From Novosphingobium sp. NDB2Meth1 (GTDB taxonomy: Bacteria; Pseudomonadota; Alphaproteobacteria; Sphingomonadales; Sphingomonadaceae): a DNA stretch of 64,000 bases. The stretch spans positions 62,001-126,000 of the forward strand of contig NZ_FPEH01000016.1 of NCBI RefSeq assembly GCF_900117425.1, read 5' to 3'. A program made the translations under genes and the position numbers. A model generated the notes under the pieces. The model searched no databases. It worked only from the letters and a program-made list of their open reading frames with translations, and was not told the DNA's origin. Positions 1-8,927 of this stretch are shown piece after piece. Each line of letters starts with the position of its first letter. Positions within the stretch are counted from its first letter, which is position 1.

Positions 1-72
1 GGCCACTGCGAGGAACGTCCGGTCAGCGCCGCCAGCGCCGATCCGATGCACTGCGAAGAGTGCAATCCTTAG
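1..72 (+). CDS. C-terminal end of an unidentified Cys-containing protein (partial)
   Basis: An open frame enters from the left edge and stops at TAG 70-72, leaving 23 residues. Three Cys and two His are present, including a C-E-E-C pair near the end, which suggests a small metal-binding tail. The stop overlaps the stop of the convergent dioxygenase gene by a few bases, an arrangement seen at several other gene ends in this window. There is too little sequence to name a family, and the frame could be fortuitous. Confidence 0.3.
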   Translation, partial: GHCEERPVSAASADPMHCEECNP

Positions 73-905
73 GCCGCGAGCTTGTCGTAGCCGGTCGGCG
101 TCACATCCTCGCCGAAGCGATAGGCGGAGGCAGTGATCCCGCCGCGCAGGTCATTCTCGGAATAGATGCACACGCCCGGATCACCGCCCGCCGCGCCGAC
201 CGCGACCATCAGCGGGATGAGGTGATCCTCGCGCGGGTGAGCTACTCGGGCAGCCGGCGCCTGATCCCAGCGCAGCAGCTCTGCCGCCCGCGCCTCCGGT
301 TCCAGATCGAGCAGGGTATGCCGCAGCCAACCGTCGAACTGCCGCGAAGGCTCGGCGGCCCGCGCGTCGAACATGCGCAAGTTGTGGTACGAAAGGCCCG
401 AACCCATGATCACAACGCCCTCGTCCCGCAGCGGCGCCAGCGCGCGGCCGAGGGCGAGGTGCGCGGCGGGATCGTAGCCCTGCTTCATCGAAAGGCTGAC
501 GACGGGAAGGTCCGCTTCCGGGCGGATCGGCTGCATCATCGAGAAGGTGCCGTGGTCGAACCCACGCGCCGGATCATCCCCGACCGCAATGCCCGCAGCC
601 GAGGCCAGTTCGCGCACCCGGGCCGCCAGCACCGGATCACCGGGAGCCGCGTAGCGGATATGGTAGGTGTGCTCTGGAAAGCCGAAATAGTCGTAGACCA
701 TCCCCGGCTGCGCGGCACTGGAAACCGTAAACTCCGGCTCCTCCCAATGCCCCGAAACCGCCAACACCGCGCGCGGCGGCTCGGGCAGCTGTGCAGGCAA
801 CGCCTTGAGCGAGGCCTCCAGCCAGGCAAAGCCTTCGCGGAACGGGCCATCGAGCCAGGGCCAGGGGCCCCCGCCATGCGAGAGGAAGAACACGGGCTGC
901 TTCAT
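69..905 (-). CDS. LigB/DODA-type extradiol aromatic ring-opening dioxygenase
   Basis: The 278-residue protein matches the 4,5-DOPA dioxygenase (YgiD/DODA) branch of the class III extradiol (LigB) superfamily, non-heme metal enzymes that cleave catechol-type rings. Visible family features are S-H-G-G-G at residues 9-13 (His10), S-G-H-W with His53, F-D-H-G-T-F with His118, and H-P-R-E-D-H-L-I-P with His223 and His228. These supply the usual metal and acid/base histidines. Length is normal for the family (about 260-280). It lies 76 bases downstream of the photolyase operon on the same strand and could be its last gene. The physiological substrate is not evident; YgiD-like proteins also act as zinc or iron oxygenases of unknown role. 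Confidence 0.88.
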   Translation of the reverse strand: MKQPVFFLSHGGGPWPWLDGPFREGFAWLEASLKALPAQLPEPPRAVLAVSGHWEEPEFTVSSAAQPGMVYDYFGFPEHTYHIRYAAPGDPVLAARVRELASAAGIAVGDDPARGFDHGTFSMMQPIRPEADLPVVSLSMKQGYDPAAHLALGRALAPLRDEGVVIMGSGLSYHNLRMFDARAAEPSRQFDGWLRHTLLDLEPEARAAELLRWDQAPAARVAHPREDHLIPLMVAVGAAGGDPGVCIYSENDLRGGITASAYRFGEDVTPTGYDKLAA

Positions 906-981
906 GCCGCCAATCTAGGCGGCACCGGGCCACGGCGACAGTGCCAAGATTCGCGGGTCTCTGTTCTAGAAACCCGAACGG

Positions 982-2502
982 TCAGAGCTTCGCCAGCACC
1001 GCCGCTGCGCTAGCGGCAATGCGTGCCTTCTCCGCATCGGCGAACTTGTCATAGGTCCGCACCATCTGCGCCATGCGCGGATTGCCGCCGATCTTGTCCC
1101 GGTGGCGCGCGATGAAGTCCCAATAGAGCGGGTTGAACGGGCAGGCATCCGGCCCCGTCCGCTGCTTCACGTCATACCGGCAAGTGCCGCAGTAGTTCGA
1201 CATGCGGTTGATATAGGCCCCGCTTGCGGCATAGGGCTTGGAGGCCAGCAACGCGCCATCGGCGAACTGGCTCATCCCCACGGTGTTGGGCAGCTCCACC
1301 CATTCATAGGCATCGGCATAGACGCCGAGATACCATTCGTGGAGCTCGTGCGGATCGATCCCGGCCAGCAGCGCGAAGGTGCCTGTCACCATCAAGCGCT
1401 GGATGTGATGGGCATAGGCGTGCTGGCGCGTCTGGGTGACAGCGGCGCGGACGCAGGCCATCTCGGTTTCCGCCGTCCAGTAGAACGCGGGCAGCGGGCG
1501 CGTGTGTTCAAGGAAATTGCGCCGCTCGTAGCCAGGGGCGGTCAGCCAGTAGATCCCGCGCACATATTCGCGCCAGCCGATGATCTGGCGGATGAAGCCC
1601 TCGGCGGCATTGAGCGGCACGCGGCCTGCCTGCCATTCCGCCTCGACCGCGCGGCAGACTTCCAGCGGATCGAGCAGCCCGCAATTGAGATACTGCGCGA
1701 TGACGGCATGGTAGAGGAACGGCTCGCCCTCCAGCATCGCGTCCTGATAGTCGCCGAAGCGGGGCAGCGCGCGCTTCACGAAGGCCGCGAAGGCGGCTTC
1801 GGCGTCGGGGCGGATGACGGCGAACTGGAAGGGTTCGAGATCGCCGAAGTGGTTGTCAAACCGCGCCGCGACCAGCGCCATGACCTCCGCCGTGATGGCA
1901 TCCGGCGCGAACACCGGAGGACTGGGCATGAACAGGTCCGGCGCCGCAGCCTTGCGGTTCTCCGCGTCGTAGTTCCACTCGCCGCCCGCCGGTTTGTCGC
2001 CCTCCATCAGGAGGCCGGTGCGGCGGCGCATCTCGCGGTAGAAATACTCCATCCGCAGCGCCTTGCGGCCTTCCGCCCACTCGCGGAACACCGGCAGCGG
2101 GCAGATGAAGCGCGTGTCGGGGAGGATCTCGACGGGAAGACCGAACTGCGCCTCCCACCATGCGAACATCTGCGCCACGCGCCATTCGCCTGCCTCGGTG
2201 ACGAGGATGCTGTCCGGTTTCTGCGCAGCGACAGCCCGCGCCACTTCGCCGGTAAAGCTGCCGGTATTGCCCGGATCATCGAGCTTCACATAGTCCACTG
2301 TCCAGCCCAGCCCGCGCAGCTCCTCGGCGAAGTGGCGCATGGCGCTCAGCAGGAACGCGATCTTCTTCTTGTGGTGGCGGACGTAGGTCGCTTCCTCGCT
2401 GACTTCGACCATCAGCACCCGGTCACGCGCCTTGTCCGCCGCCTGAAGCGAGGTCATCGCCGGGCTGAGCTGATCGCCCAGCACAAGGACCAGCCGGCTC
2501 AC
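982..2502 (-). CDS. phrB: (6-4) photolyase / FeS bacterial cryptochrome-photolyase (PhrB type)
   Basis: The 506-residue protein belongs to the FeS-BCP/CryPro family, which repairs UV (6-4) photoproducts using FAD, a lumazine antenna and a 4Fe-4S cluster. With the GTG start at 2502, the cluster cysteines fall at residues 350, 438, 441 and 454, exactly the numbering known for Agrobacterium PhrB; this supports both start and assignment. The motif H-A-Y-A-H-H (361-366) supplies the conserved active-site histidine pair. The N-terminal part (1-140) is the Rossmann-like antenna domain and 200-500 the helical FAD domain. The start codon overlaps the stop of the upstream photolyase as GTGA, so translation is probably coupled. 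It is the third photolyase-family gene in a row. Confidence 0.95.
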   Translation of the reverse strand: MSRLVLVLGDQLSPAMTSLQAADKARDRVLMVEVSEEATYVRHHKKKIAFLLSAMRHFAEELRGLGWTVDYVKLDDPGNTGSFTGEVARAVAAQKPDSILVTEAGEWRVAQMFAWWEAQFGLPVEILPDTRFICPLPVFREWAEGRKALRMEYFYREMRRRTGLLMEGDKPAGGEWNYDAENRKAAAPDLFMPSPPVFAPDAITAEVMALVAARFDNHFGDLEPFQFAVIRPDAEAAFAAFVKRALPRFGDYQDAMLEGEPFLYHAVIAQYLNCGLLDPLEVCRAVEAEWQAGRVPLNAAEGFIRQIIGWREYVRGIYWLTAPGYERRNFLEHTRPLPAFYWTAETEMACVRAAVTQTRQHAYAHHIQRLMVTGTFALLAGIDPHELHEWYLGVYADAYEWVELPNTVGMSQFADGALLASKPYAASGAYINRMSNYCGTCRYDVKQRTGPDACPFNPLYWDFIARHRDKIGGNPRMAQMVRTYDKFADAEKARIAASAAAVLAKL

Positions 2503-4025
2503 AGGTCGAGCGCCAATTGCGTGGTTGGCGCGCGGCGGCGCGATTTCTGGCCCGTCATCGGCATGCCCGCTTTGCGGCTGCCATGCTTCTCGGCAATGCG
2601 GCTCGCCGTCACGCGGTGCCCCGATCCCTTGCGGACCGCATGCAAGGCATCGCGGGCGGCAGCGGCGGCTTTCACATGATCGACAATCGGCGGCGGATAG
2701 CCAAGGCCTGCTGTGCTTTCCCACTTCCACGGCTCATGGATCAGCGGGGTGGGCACATCGGCAACCTCCGGCACCCACCGCCGCACAAACAGGCCTTCCG
2801 GGTCCTGATCATGGCCCTGCTTCACCGGATTGTAGACCCGCATCGTGTTGATCCCCGTGGTGCCCGATTGCATCTGCACCTGGCTCCAGTGAATGCCCGG
2901 CTCGTAATCGACGAACTGCCGCGCGAGATGCAGCCCCGTCGCGCGCCACGGCAGCCAGAGCTGGTAGCTCGCGAACGAGACCAGCATCGCACGCATGCGG
3001 AAATTGAGCCAGCCATGCGCCGCCAGCGCGCGCATGCAGGCATCGACGAAAGGATAGCCCGTGTGCCCCTCGCGCCATGCCGCAAGCCGCTCGGCATCGG
3101 GTATATCGGGGCGCAAGCCATTGTAGGCGGGATGGAGGTTTTCGAACTCGATACGCGGCTCGTCCTCCAGCTTCTGCATGAAGTGGCAGTGCCAGTGCTG
3201 GCGCCCGGTGAACGAGATCATCGAGGCCCGCCAGCTGCGCGCCGCTGCACGCTCATCCCCGCGCAGCCCCTTGAGCCGCGCCGCACTCGCCTGCGCGACT
3301 TCACGCATCGAAAGCGTGCCCCACGTGAGGTGCGGCGAGAGGCGCGAGCTGGCATCGAACGCCGTCACCGGGCTCGACATCTGCCAGCGATAGTCCCTGC
3401 CGCGTAGCTCGAGAAAGCTGGCGAGGGTGGCAAGCGCCTCGACGCGCCCACCACGCTGGCGGTTTGGACAAGGATCGGGAGCAAGGCCAAGATCACACGC
3501 CTGCGGAATGCGCGTGGGCCAATCCGGGCCGAGCGGCTTTAATGCGGCGGGCGGCGCGGTGAGCTCTTCAGCCATGCGCCGATCCCAACTGCGTGCCCAG
3601 CCGTGGCGCGATTTCAGGCGCCGGATCACACCGTTCTGCGGCAGCTCATGCCACGGCACACCAGCCTCGCGCGCCCATGCGGCGACCGCCTTGTCGCGCG
3701 CGTAGGTCCATCCGTTGCCGGTTTCCTCGTGGCTCCACAGTGCCGAAATGCCATGCCGCTCATGGATCTTGCGCAGCACCGCCACTGCATCACCGCGCAC
3801 CACGCAGAGCAGTTGCCCCAGCGCACCCAGCACCGCCTGCAATTCCGCGAGGCATTCGGCCGCGAAGTCCCATTGCCGCGCAGACGCATCCTCCTCGGCC
3901 CATAACCCTGGTTCGGCAATGTACAGCGGCAGCACCGGCCCGTGTTCGGCAGCAAGCGCCAGCGGGCGATGATCCGCGATGCGCAGGTCGCGCTTGAACC
4001 ACACGACCTGCAGCGGCACTTTCAC
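2499..4025 (-). CDS. Deoxyribodipyrimidine photolyase / cryptochrome family protein
   Basis: The 508-residue protein has the classical order: an N-terminal alpha/beta antenna domain opening with V-V-W-F-K-R-D-L-R (residues about 7-15), then a FAD-binding helical domain (about 200-470). The FAD region contains G-Y-P-F-V-D-A-C-M-R, W-L-N-F-R-M-R-A-M, and D-Y-E-P-G-I-H-W-S-Q followed by G-T-T-G-I-N-T-M-R-V-Y-N-P. Such enzymes use blue light to reverse cyclobutane pyrimidine dimers or act as cryptochromes. The last 40 residues are Lys/Arg-rich, perhaps a DNA-contacting tail. The GTG start at 4025-4023 overlaps the preceding TGA (GTGA), and the stop overlaps the next start the same way. Repair versus signalling cannot be decided from sequence alone. 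Confidence 0.9.
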   Translation of the reverse strand: MKVPLQVVWFKRDLRIADHRPLALAAEHGPVLPLYIAEPGLWAEEDASARQWDFAAECLAELQAVLGALGQLLCVVRGDAVAVLRKIHERHGISALWSHEETGNGWTYARDKAVAAWAREAGVPWHELPQNGVIRRLKSRHGWARSWDRRMAEELTAPPAALKPLGPDWPTRIPQACDLGLAPDPCPNRQRGGRVEALATLASFLELRGRDYRWQMSSPVTAFDASSRLSPHLTWGTLSMREVAQASAARLKGLRGDERAAARSWRASMISFTGRQHWHCHFMQKLEDEPRIEFENLHPAYNGLRPDIPDAERLAAWREGHTGYPFVDACMRALAAHGWLNFRMRAMLVSFASYQLWLPWRATGLHLARQFVDYEPGIHWSQVQMQSGTTGINTMRVYNPVKQGHDQDPEGLFVRRWVPEVADVPTPLIHEPWKWESTAGLGYPPPIVDHVKAAAAARDALHAVRKGSGHRVTASRIAEKHGSRKAGMPMTGQKSRRRAPTTQLALDL

Positions 4026-5197
4026 AGCATCCCCTCGGCGCGCAAGTGCCCCTCGATCTCGGCATCGAAGGCAAAGAACCCGCGCCGCGCATGGGGCCAG
4101 AGGCCCGCATCCCAGCGCCGCCGCACTGGGCGCAGCGCGATCCCCTCGGCCGCCAACACAGGTTCCAGTCCGGCCAGCGCATCGGCGACCGGGCCGACCG
4201 GGGCACAAGGCGTTAGGACCTGACGCGCGCCGACAGCCCGCGCCGCTGAAAGCAGCGTCTCAGCATCGAGCCTGTCCGCCAGAGTGGAGCCGCAGCCGAA
4301 GTGCGTTTCGGCGCGTGTGGCGGCATCGGCCATGGCTTCGCCCGCAAAACGCCGCGCCGCATCGCCCCAAAGCAGTGCCGGATCGCATGCGGCAAGCACC
4401 CCGCGCACAGGCGCATCGGCAGCAAACAGCGATTCTGCATTGAGGTCTTCGTGATGCACCAGCAGCAGGCTCGGCGCAGCCATATCGGGCGTAGCCAGCG
4501 CCTCCAGCTTGCCTGCGGGCCCAACCGGTGGTTCGGTCAGCGCGGCCGCTTCCTCCGCCAGTCCGCGCGGCGCAAAACGGCCTTCGGTGTAGCGCGCGAT
4601 ATTGTCCGCCCGCGCGAGATAGGTCTTGCCCGCCGTCTGCAGCCCCGCCACCCAGCGCCATGAGAGCGTGTTGCTTGCCGGGTCGGCGTCGATAAGGTGG
4701 CGCAGGAAAAAGTCTGCCCCCAGCGTCCACGGCAGGCGCAAGGTGAAGATCCAGATCGAGGCGAACCACATGCGGGCGTGGTTGTGAAGATAGCCCGTCT
4801 CGACCAGTTCCCGCGCCCAGGCATCGAAGCAATCGATCCCGGTGCGTCCCGCTTCTGCCGCCATGACATCGGCCTCACGCTTCGCCGCATCGCGCTCGGC
4901 AAGGAAGCGCTGCCACACCGCCGGGCGCAGTTCGACCCAGCCTTTCCAATAGGTCCGCCAGCACACCTCCTGAATGAACTTGCCAGCCGCGCTGAAGCTG
5001 TGCCGCCCCAGCACTTCGGCCACCACGTCCTGCTCGGTCACCAGCCGGTAGCGCACGACAGGCGAAAGGCGCGAGACCGCAGAGGGCTTGCCGGGCCCCG
5101 GATCGGTGTTGCGCCCTGAAGCATAGGACGCCCCGGCGCGTGGCACGAAACGGCGGAGGTGATCAAGCGCAGCACGGCGTGTAGGGAGAGGCAGCAT
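4022..5197 (-). CDS. Photolyase-like FAD-binding protein with apparently permuted domain order
   Basis: The predicted 391-residue protein begins directly with the photolyase FAD-binding helical region: F-I-Q-E-V-C-W-R-T-Y-W-K-G-W, then H-N-H-A-R-M-W-F-A-S-I-W-I-F-T, then D-P-A-S-N-T-L-S-W-R-W-V-A-G-L-Q, up to about residue 215. The usual N-terminal antenna domain is missing. Instead the C-terminal half (about 240-391) looks like an alpha/beta Rossmann-type domain, with L-L-L-V-H-H-E-D-L near its start. The start ATG at 5197 follows a strong AAGGGCAAGGGG ribosome site; in-frame upstream ATGs exist but lack one. It heads the three-gene photolyase operon. The permutation is read by eye and needs structural confirmation. 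Confidence 0.82.
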   Translation of the reverse strand: MLPLPTRRAALDHLRRFVPRAGASYASGRNTDPGPGKPSAVSRLSPVVRYRLVTEQDVVAEVLGRHSFSAAGKFIQEVCWRTYWKGWVELRPAVWQRFLAERDAAKREADVMAAEAGRTGIDCFDAWARELVETGYLHNHARMWFASIWIFTLRLPWTLGADFFLRHLIDADPASNTLSWRWVAGLQTAGKTYLARADNIARYTEGRFAPRGLAEEAAALTEPPVGPAGKLEALATPDMAAPSLLLVHHEDLNAESLFAADAPVRGVLAACDPALLWGDAARRFAGEAMADAATRAETHFGCGSTLADRLDAETLLSAARAVGARQVLTPCAPVGPVADALAGLEPVLAAEGIALRPVRRRWDAGLWPHARRGFFAFDAEIEGHLRAEGML

Positions 5198-5528
5198 CCC
5201 CTTGCCCTTGGCCCCGCACGCTGTTGCGGCCCAGATGGTCATGCGGGCAAGTGCCTGTCCAGAATACAAGTACTTGTCGCGCGGGCATTTCGCGAAAATG
5301 GCCAAAGCGTAATGTTCTGCTCACACCGCCGACGGGCACCGCGCCCTAGATGGGCTTTCGACGATGGGCGCCAGTCACGGGATGCGTGACGTGACGGTCC
5401 CCTGTTCCGCTTTCCGGTCCGGCGTCCATCGTCACCCAGCCCGGCTGCTACGAACCCAGCCCGTGCGAGAGCAATGCCTCCTGCGCGCGGCTCTACCGTC
5501 TCCCGCGCAAGCCTTGAGGAACAGACCC
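5198..5528. other. Divergent intergenic region of the photolyase operon and GH18-GT2 gene
   Basis: This 331-base region separates two divergent starts and must hold both promoters. It contains a perfect 12-base palindrome ACAAGTACTTGT at 5266-5277, which on the minus strand lies about 70 bases upstream of the first photolyase start. That is a plausible operator or core promoter position, and photolyase operons are often light- or stress-regulated, but no regulator is identified here. A GAGGA ribosome site at 5516-5520 precedes the GTG of the plus-strand gene. No convincing reading frame is seen. Confidence 0.5.
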
Positions 5529-8500
5529 GTGTCTCGTCCGATCTTCTTCGATCCCACCGGCCGCCGCCGCCGCCTGACCCGCCGCGGCGCGTTCATCGGG
5601 CTTGTCGTGCTGCTCGTGGCCGCGCTGGTCTTCGCGACGACCGTGGTGACGGTTCCCCGCGCAGCGCCGCTGCCCCTGGGCTTCGAGCGGCAGGCGCCGT
5701 TCCCGCTGAAGACGCAGGTCAGCCGCATCTCGCACAAGATCTTGCATGAACTGAACCAGCTGCTCGGCCGCCACAACCCTGCCACCGGACGGGGCACCGG
5801 CCAGGCGCTCAACGTCGGCTTCTACACTTCGTGGTCGGACGGCAGCGCGGAGACGCTGCGTCGCCATGTCAGCCAGCTCGACTGGGTTGCGCCGACGCTG
5901 TTTTCGCTGGGCCATGGCGGCAATCTGGTGGTGACCGATGATGCGCCGATGCGCCGCATCCTCACCTCTGCCATCCACCGCCCGCTGGTGGTGCCGGTGC
6001 TGCAGAACGCCGCCAACGCCAAGTGGGATGGCGCAGGGGCAACCGCCATCATGGAAAGCCCAGCCCGCCGCGCCGCGCTGGTGAACCAGATCGATGTTGC
6101 ACTCGACAGATCGGGGGACGGCGGCGTCATGGTCGACTTCGAGAACCTGCCCAAGCCCGGTATCGCTGCGCTCCGCACCTTCGTTGCCGATCTCCATGCC
6201 CGACTCGCGCCCAAGCACCGCGTCGTTGCAGTGACGATGCCGATCGACGATGCGGACTGGTCCGCCAAGCGGCTGGCCGAGGTCGCCGACAAGGTCGTGC
6301 TGATGGCCTACGACGAGCACTGGCAGGGCGGCGAGCCCGGGCCGATCGCCTCGAACGGCTGGTTTGCCGGCCACCTCACCGATCAGCTCAAGGGGCTGGC
6401 CCCGAACAAGGTCATCGTTGCGCTCGGCAACTATGGCTACGACTGGTACAAGGGTCACGCCGATGTCCAGACTGTCGAAGAAGCCTGGCTTTCCGCGCAT
6501 GACAGCGGGACCACGCCCACATGGGACAAGGTGAGCGGCAACACCGGCTTCGGCTATCTTGATGACCAAGACATCAACGCCGCAACGCCGCCGGAGCGGC
6601 ATCAGGTGTGGATGCTCGATGCCGCGTCCAGCTGGAACCAGATGCAGATGCTCTCCCGCCTCGGTGTCGGCTCGGTCGCGCTGTGGCGGCTGGGATCGGA
6701 GGACCCCGGCTTCTGGGACGTGCTCAGGACATGGCGCAGCGGACACGGCGCCGTGCCCGATCTCGGCCAGATCAAGGAGACCAGCAACGTCGATGTCGAA
6801 GGCAATGGCGAGATCCTGCGCATCGATGCGACGCCCGAAGAAGGCGCGCGCCAGATCCACTATACCGTCGCGCAGTTCGGCCGCCCTTCTCTGATCGACG
6901 ACGAGCGCTATGGCACGCTGCCGACGCCCTATGTCGTGCGCCGCACCGGCGATCGGCCCAAGCTCGTCGCGCTGACCTTCGACGATGGGCCGGACCCGAA
7001 GTACACGCCCGAAGTGCTTTCGGTGCTCGAGCGCTACCACGTGCCCGCCACCTTCTTCATCATCGGCGAGAATGGCGTGGCCGGGCGCAGCCTGCTTCAG
7101 CGCATGGTCGCCGACGGCGACGAGATCGGCAATCACAGCTACACCCACCCCAACATGGCCGAGGATTCCGAGACCGGCGTGAAGCTGGAGCTCAACGCCA
7201 CGCAGCGCCTGATCGAGGCCTATACCGGCCGCTCCACCCGGCTGTTCCGCGCGCCCTATTTCGGCGACGCCGAGCCGACGACGGCGGACGAAATCGGGCC
7301 CGCGCTGATCGCGCAGAAGGAAGGCTACACCGTCGTCGGCCTCCACGCCGATCCGGGCGACTGGATGAAGCGCAGCGCGGACGACATCGTCGCGCGCACC
7401 GTCGACGCGGTCGAGCATGCCACGCCCGACCGCAGCGCCAACGTGATCCTGCTGCACGACGGCGGCGGCAACCGCGAGCAGACCGTGGCGGCACTGCCGC
7501 GCATCATCGAGCGGCTGGAAACGGATGGCTACCGCCTTGTGCCAGCCTCGACGCTGGCCGGGCTCAAGCGCGACGACGTGATGCCGCAGGTCAAGGGCTG
7601 GGACCTCGCCGCGGTGCGCGTCGACGTCGCGATCTTCTCGGTGCTCGCGCTGCTGCTGGCCGCGCTCAACTGGAGCTTCTTCTTCGCGATCGCCTTGGGC
7701 GTGATCCGCGCGCTGGGGCTGACCGGGCTGGCGCTCGTACCGGATCGCCGCAAGGTGCCCGCTCTGGACAATGGCTACCAGCCTGTCGTCAGCGTGATCA
7801 TCCCCGCCTACAACGAAGAGCGCGTGATCGAGGCTTCGGTGCACCGCATCCTCGCAAGCGACTATCCGCACATGGAAGTGATCGTGGCGGATGACGGCTC
7901 GAAGGACCGCACCAGCGCCATCGTCGCGGCGGCGTTCGGGGACAATCCGCGCGTGCGGCTGATGACCATGGTCAACGGCGGCAAGGCCTCCGCGCTCAAT
8001 CGTGCGCTGGCCGTCGCGACCGGGGAAATCGTCGTCGCGCTCGATGCCGATACCCAGTTCGAGCCGCAGACCATCGCGCGGTTGGTGCGCTGGTTCGAGA
8101 ACGAACGCGTCGGCGCGGTGGCGGGCAATGCCAAGGTCGGCAACCGGGTCAATCTCGTCACGCGCTGGCAGGCGGTGGAATACATCACCGCGCAGAACAT
8201 CGAACGGCGCGCGCTGACCCGCTTCGGCGCGATCATGGTCGTGCCCGGTGCGGTCGGCGCTTGGCGGCGCAGTGCGCTCAATGATGTCGGCGGCTATCCG
8301 GAAGACACGCTGGCCGAGGATCAGGACCTCACCATCGCGATCCAGCGCAAGGGCTGGAAGGTGTGCTACGACGAAGATGCCGTCGCCTGGACGGAAGCGC
8401 CCGAGACGCTCGCCGCGCTGTCCAAGCAGCGCTTCCGCTGGGCTTTCGGCACGCTGCAGTGCCTGTGGAAGCACCGCGCGGTGCTGTGGGCGCGCAAGCC

Positions 8501-8927
8501 CGCCGGGCTATCGTTTGTCGGCATGCCGCAAGCGTGGCTGTTCCAGATCCTCTTCGCGCTGATTTCGCCGCTGATCGATCTCGCACTCGCCGTCTCGATT
8601 GTCGGCACCGTTCTGCGCGTCATGCAGCATGGCTGGGCGCAGACGCAGACCGATGTGCTGCGCATGGGGCTCTACTGGGCCGCATTCACCTTCATCGACC
8701 TCGTCTGCGGCTGGGTCGCCTACCGGCTCGATGTGCGCGAGCGGCGCTTCCCGCCGATCCTGCTGCTCAGCCAGCGCTTCGTCTATCGCCAGCTGATGTA
8801 CAGCGTGGTGATCCGCGCGGTGGGTGCGGCTCTGCAGGGCCTCGGCATCGGCTGGGGCAAGCTGGAGCGGACGGGCCGCGTCTCAGCAGGGCAGGCGCAA
8901 GGTGGCCATCAGGCCCTTGCCGCCTGA
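5529..8927 (+). CDS. Trifunctional GH18-like / polysaccharide deacetylase / family 2 glycosyltransferase
   Basis: This 1,132-residue fusion starts at GTG 5529 behind GAGGAAC. Residues 20-40 form a membrane anchor. Residues 90-430 are a glycoside hydrolase 18-like domain with V-D-F-E near 200; the canonical D-x-x-D-x-D-x-E motif is only partly kept. Residues 475-690 are an NodB/CE4 deacetylase with all motifs: T-F-D-D-G-P, N-H-S-Y-T-H-P, R-A-P-Y-F and L-L-H-D. After membrane segments near 700-735 comes a GT2 domain with D-D-G-S (about 787), D-A-D, E-D-Q-D and Q-R-F-R-W (about 967), then further C-terminal membrane segments. Together these predict synthesis, partial deacetylation and perhaps trimming of a beta-linked N-acetylhexosamine exopolysaccharide. 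The 3' end overlaps the convergent kinase gene by 45 bases. Confidence 0.93.
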   Translation: MSRPIFFDPTGRRRRLTRRGAFIGLVVLLVAALVFATTVVTVPRAAPLPLGFERQAPFPLKTQVSRISHKILHELNQLLGRHNPATGRGTGQALNVGFYTSWSDGSAETLRRHVSQLDWVAPTLFSLGHGGNLVVTDDAPMRRILTSAIHRPLVVPVLQNAANAKWDGAGATAIMESPARRAALVNQIDVALDRSGDGGVMVDFENLPKPGIAALRTFVADLHARLAPKHRVVAVTMPIDDADWSAKRLAEVADKVVLMAYDEHWQGGEPGPIASNGWFAGHLTDQLKGLAPNKVIVALGNYGYDWYKGHADVQTVEEAWLSAHDSGTTPTWDKVSGNTGFGYLDDQDINAATPPERHQVWMLDAASSWNQMQMLSRLGVGSVALWRLGSEDPGFWDVLRTWRSGHGAVPDLGQIKETSNVDVEGNGEILRIDATPEEGARQIHYTVAQFGRPSLIDDERYGTLPTPYVVRRTGDRPKLVALTFDDGPDPKYTPEVLSVLERYHVPATFFIIGENGVAGRSLLQRMVADGDEIGNHSYTHPNMAEDSETGVKLELNATQRLIEAYTGRSTRLFRAPYFGDAEPTTADEIGPALIAQKEGYTVVGLHADPGDWMKRSADDIVARTVDAVEHATPDRSANVILLHDGGGNREQTVAALPRIIERLETDGYRLVPASTLAGLKRDDVMPQVKGWDLAAVRVDVAIFSVLALLLAALNWSFFFAIALGVIRALGLTGLALVPDRRKVPALDNGYQPVVSVIIPAYNEERVIEASVHRILASDYPHMEVIVADDGSKDRTSAIVAAAFGDNPRVRLMTMVNGGKASALNRALAVATGEIVVALDADTQFEPQTIARLVRWFENERVGAVAGNAKVGNRVNLVTRWQAVEYITAQNIERRALTRFGAIMVVPGAVGAWRRSALNDVGGYPEDTLAEDQDLTIAIQRKGWKVCYDEDAVAWTEAPETLAALSKQRFRWAFGTLQCLWKHRAVLWARKPAGLSFVGMPQAWLFQILFALISPLIDLALAVSIVGTVLRVMQHGWAQTQTDVLRMGLYWAAFTFIDLVCGWVAYRLDVRERRFPPILLLSQRFVYRQLMYSVVIRAVGAALQGLGIGWGKLERTGRVSAGQAQGGHQALAA

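Noticed and set aside
5493..8474. Open frame of 993 codons antisense to the polysaccharide fusion gene
   Set aside because: It is the mirror of a GC-rich gene with strong codon bias, is rich in His/Arg/Asp/Gly and has no family pattern, while the sense strand encodes complete CE4 and GT2 motifs.
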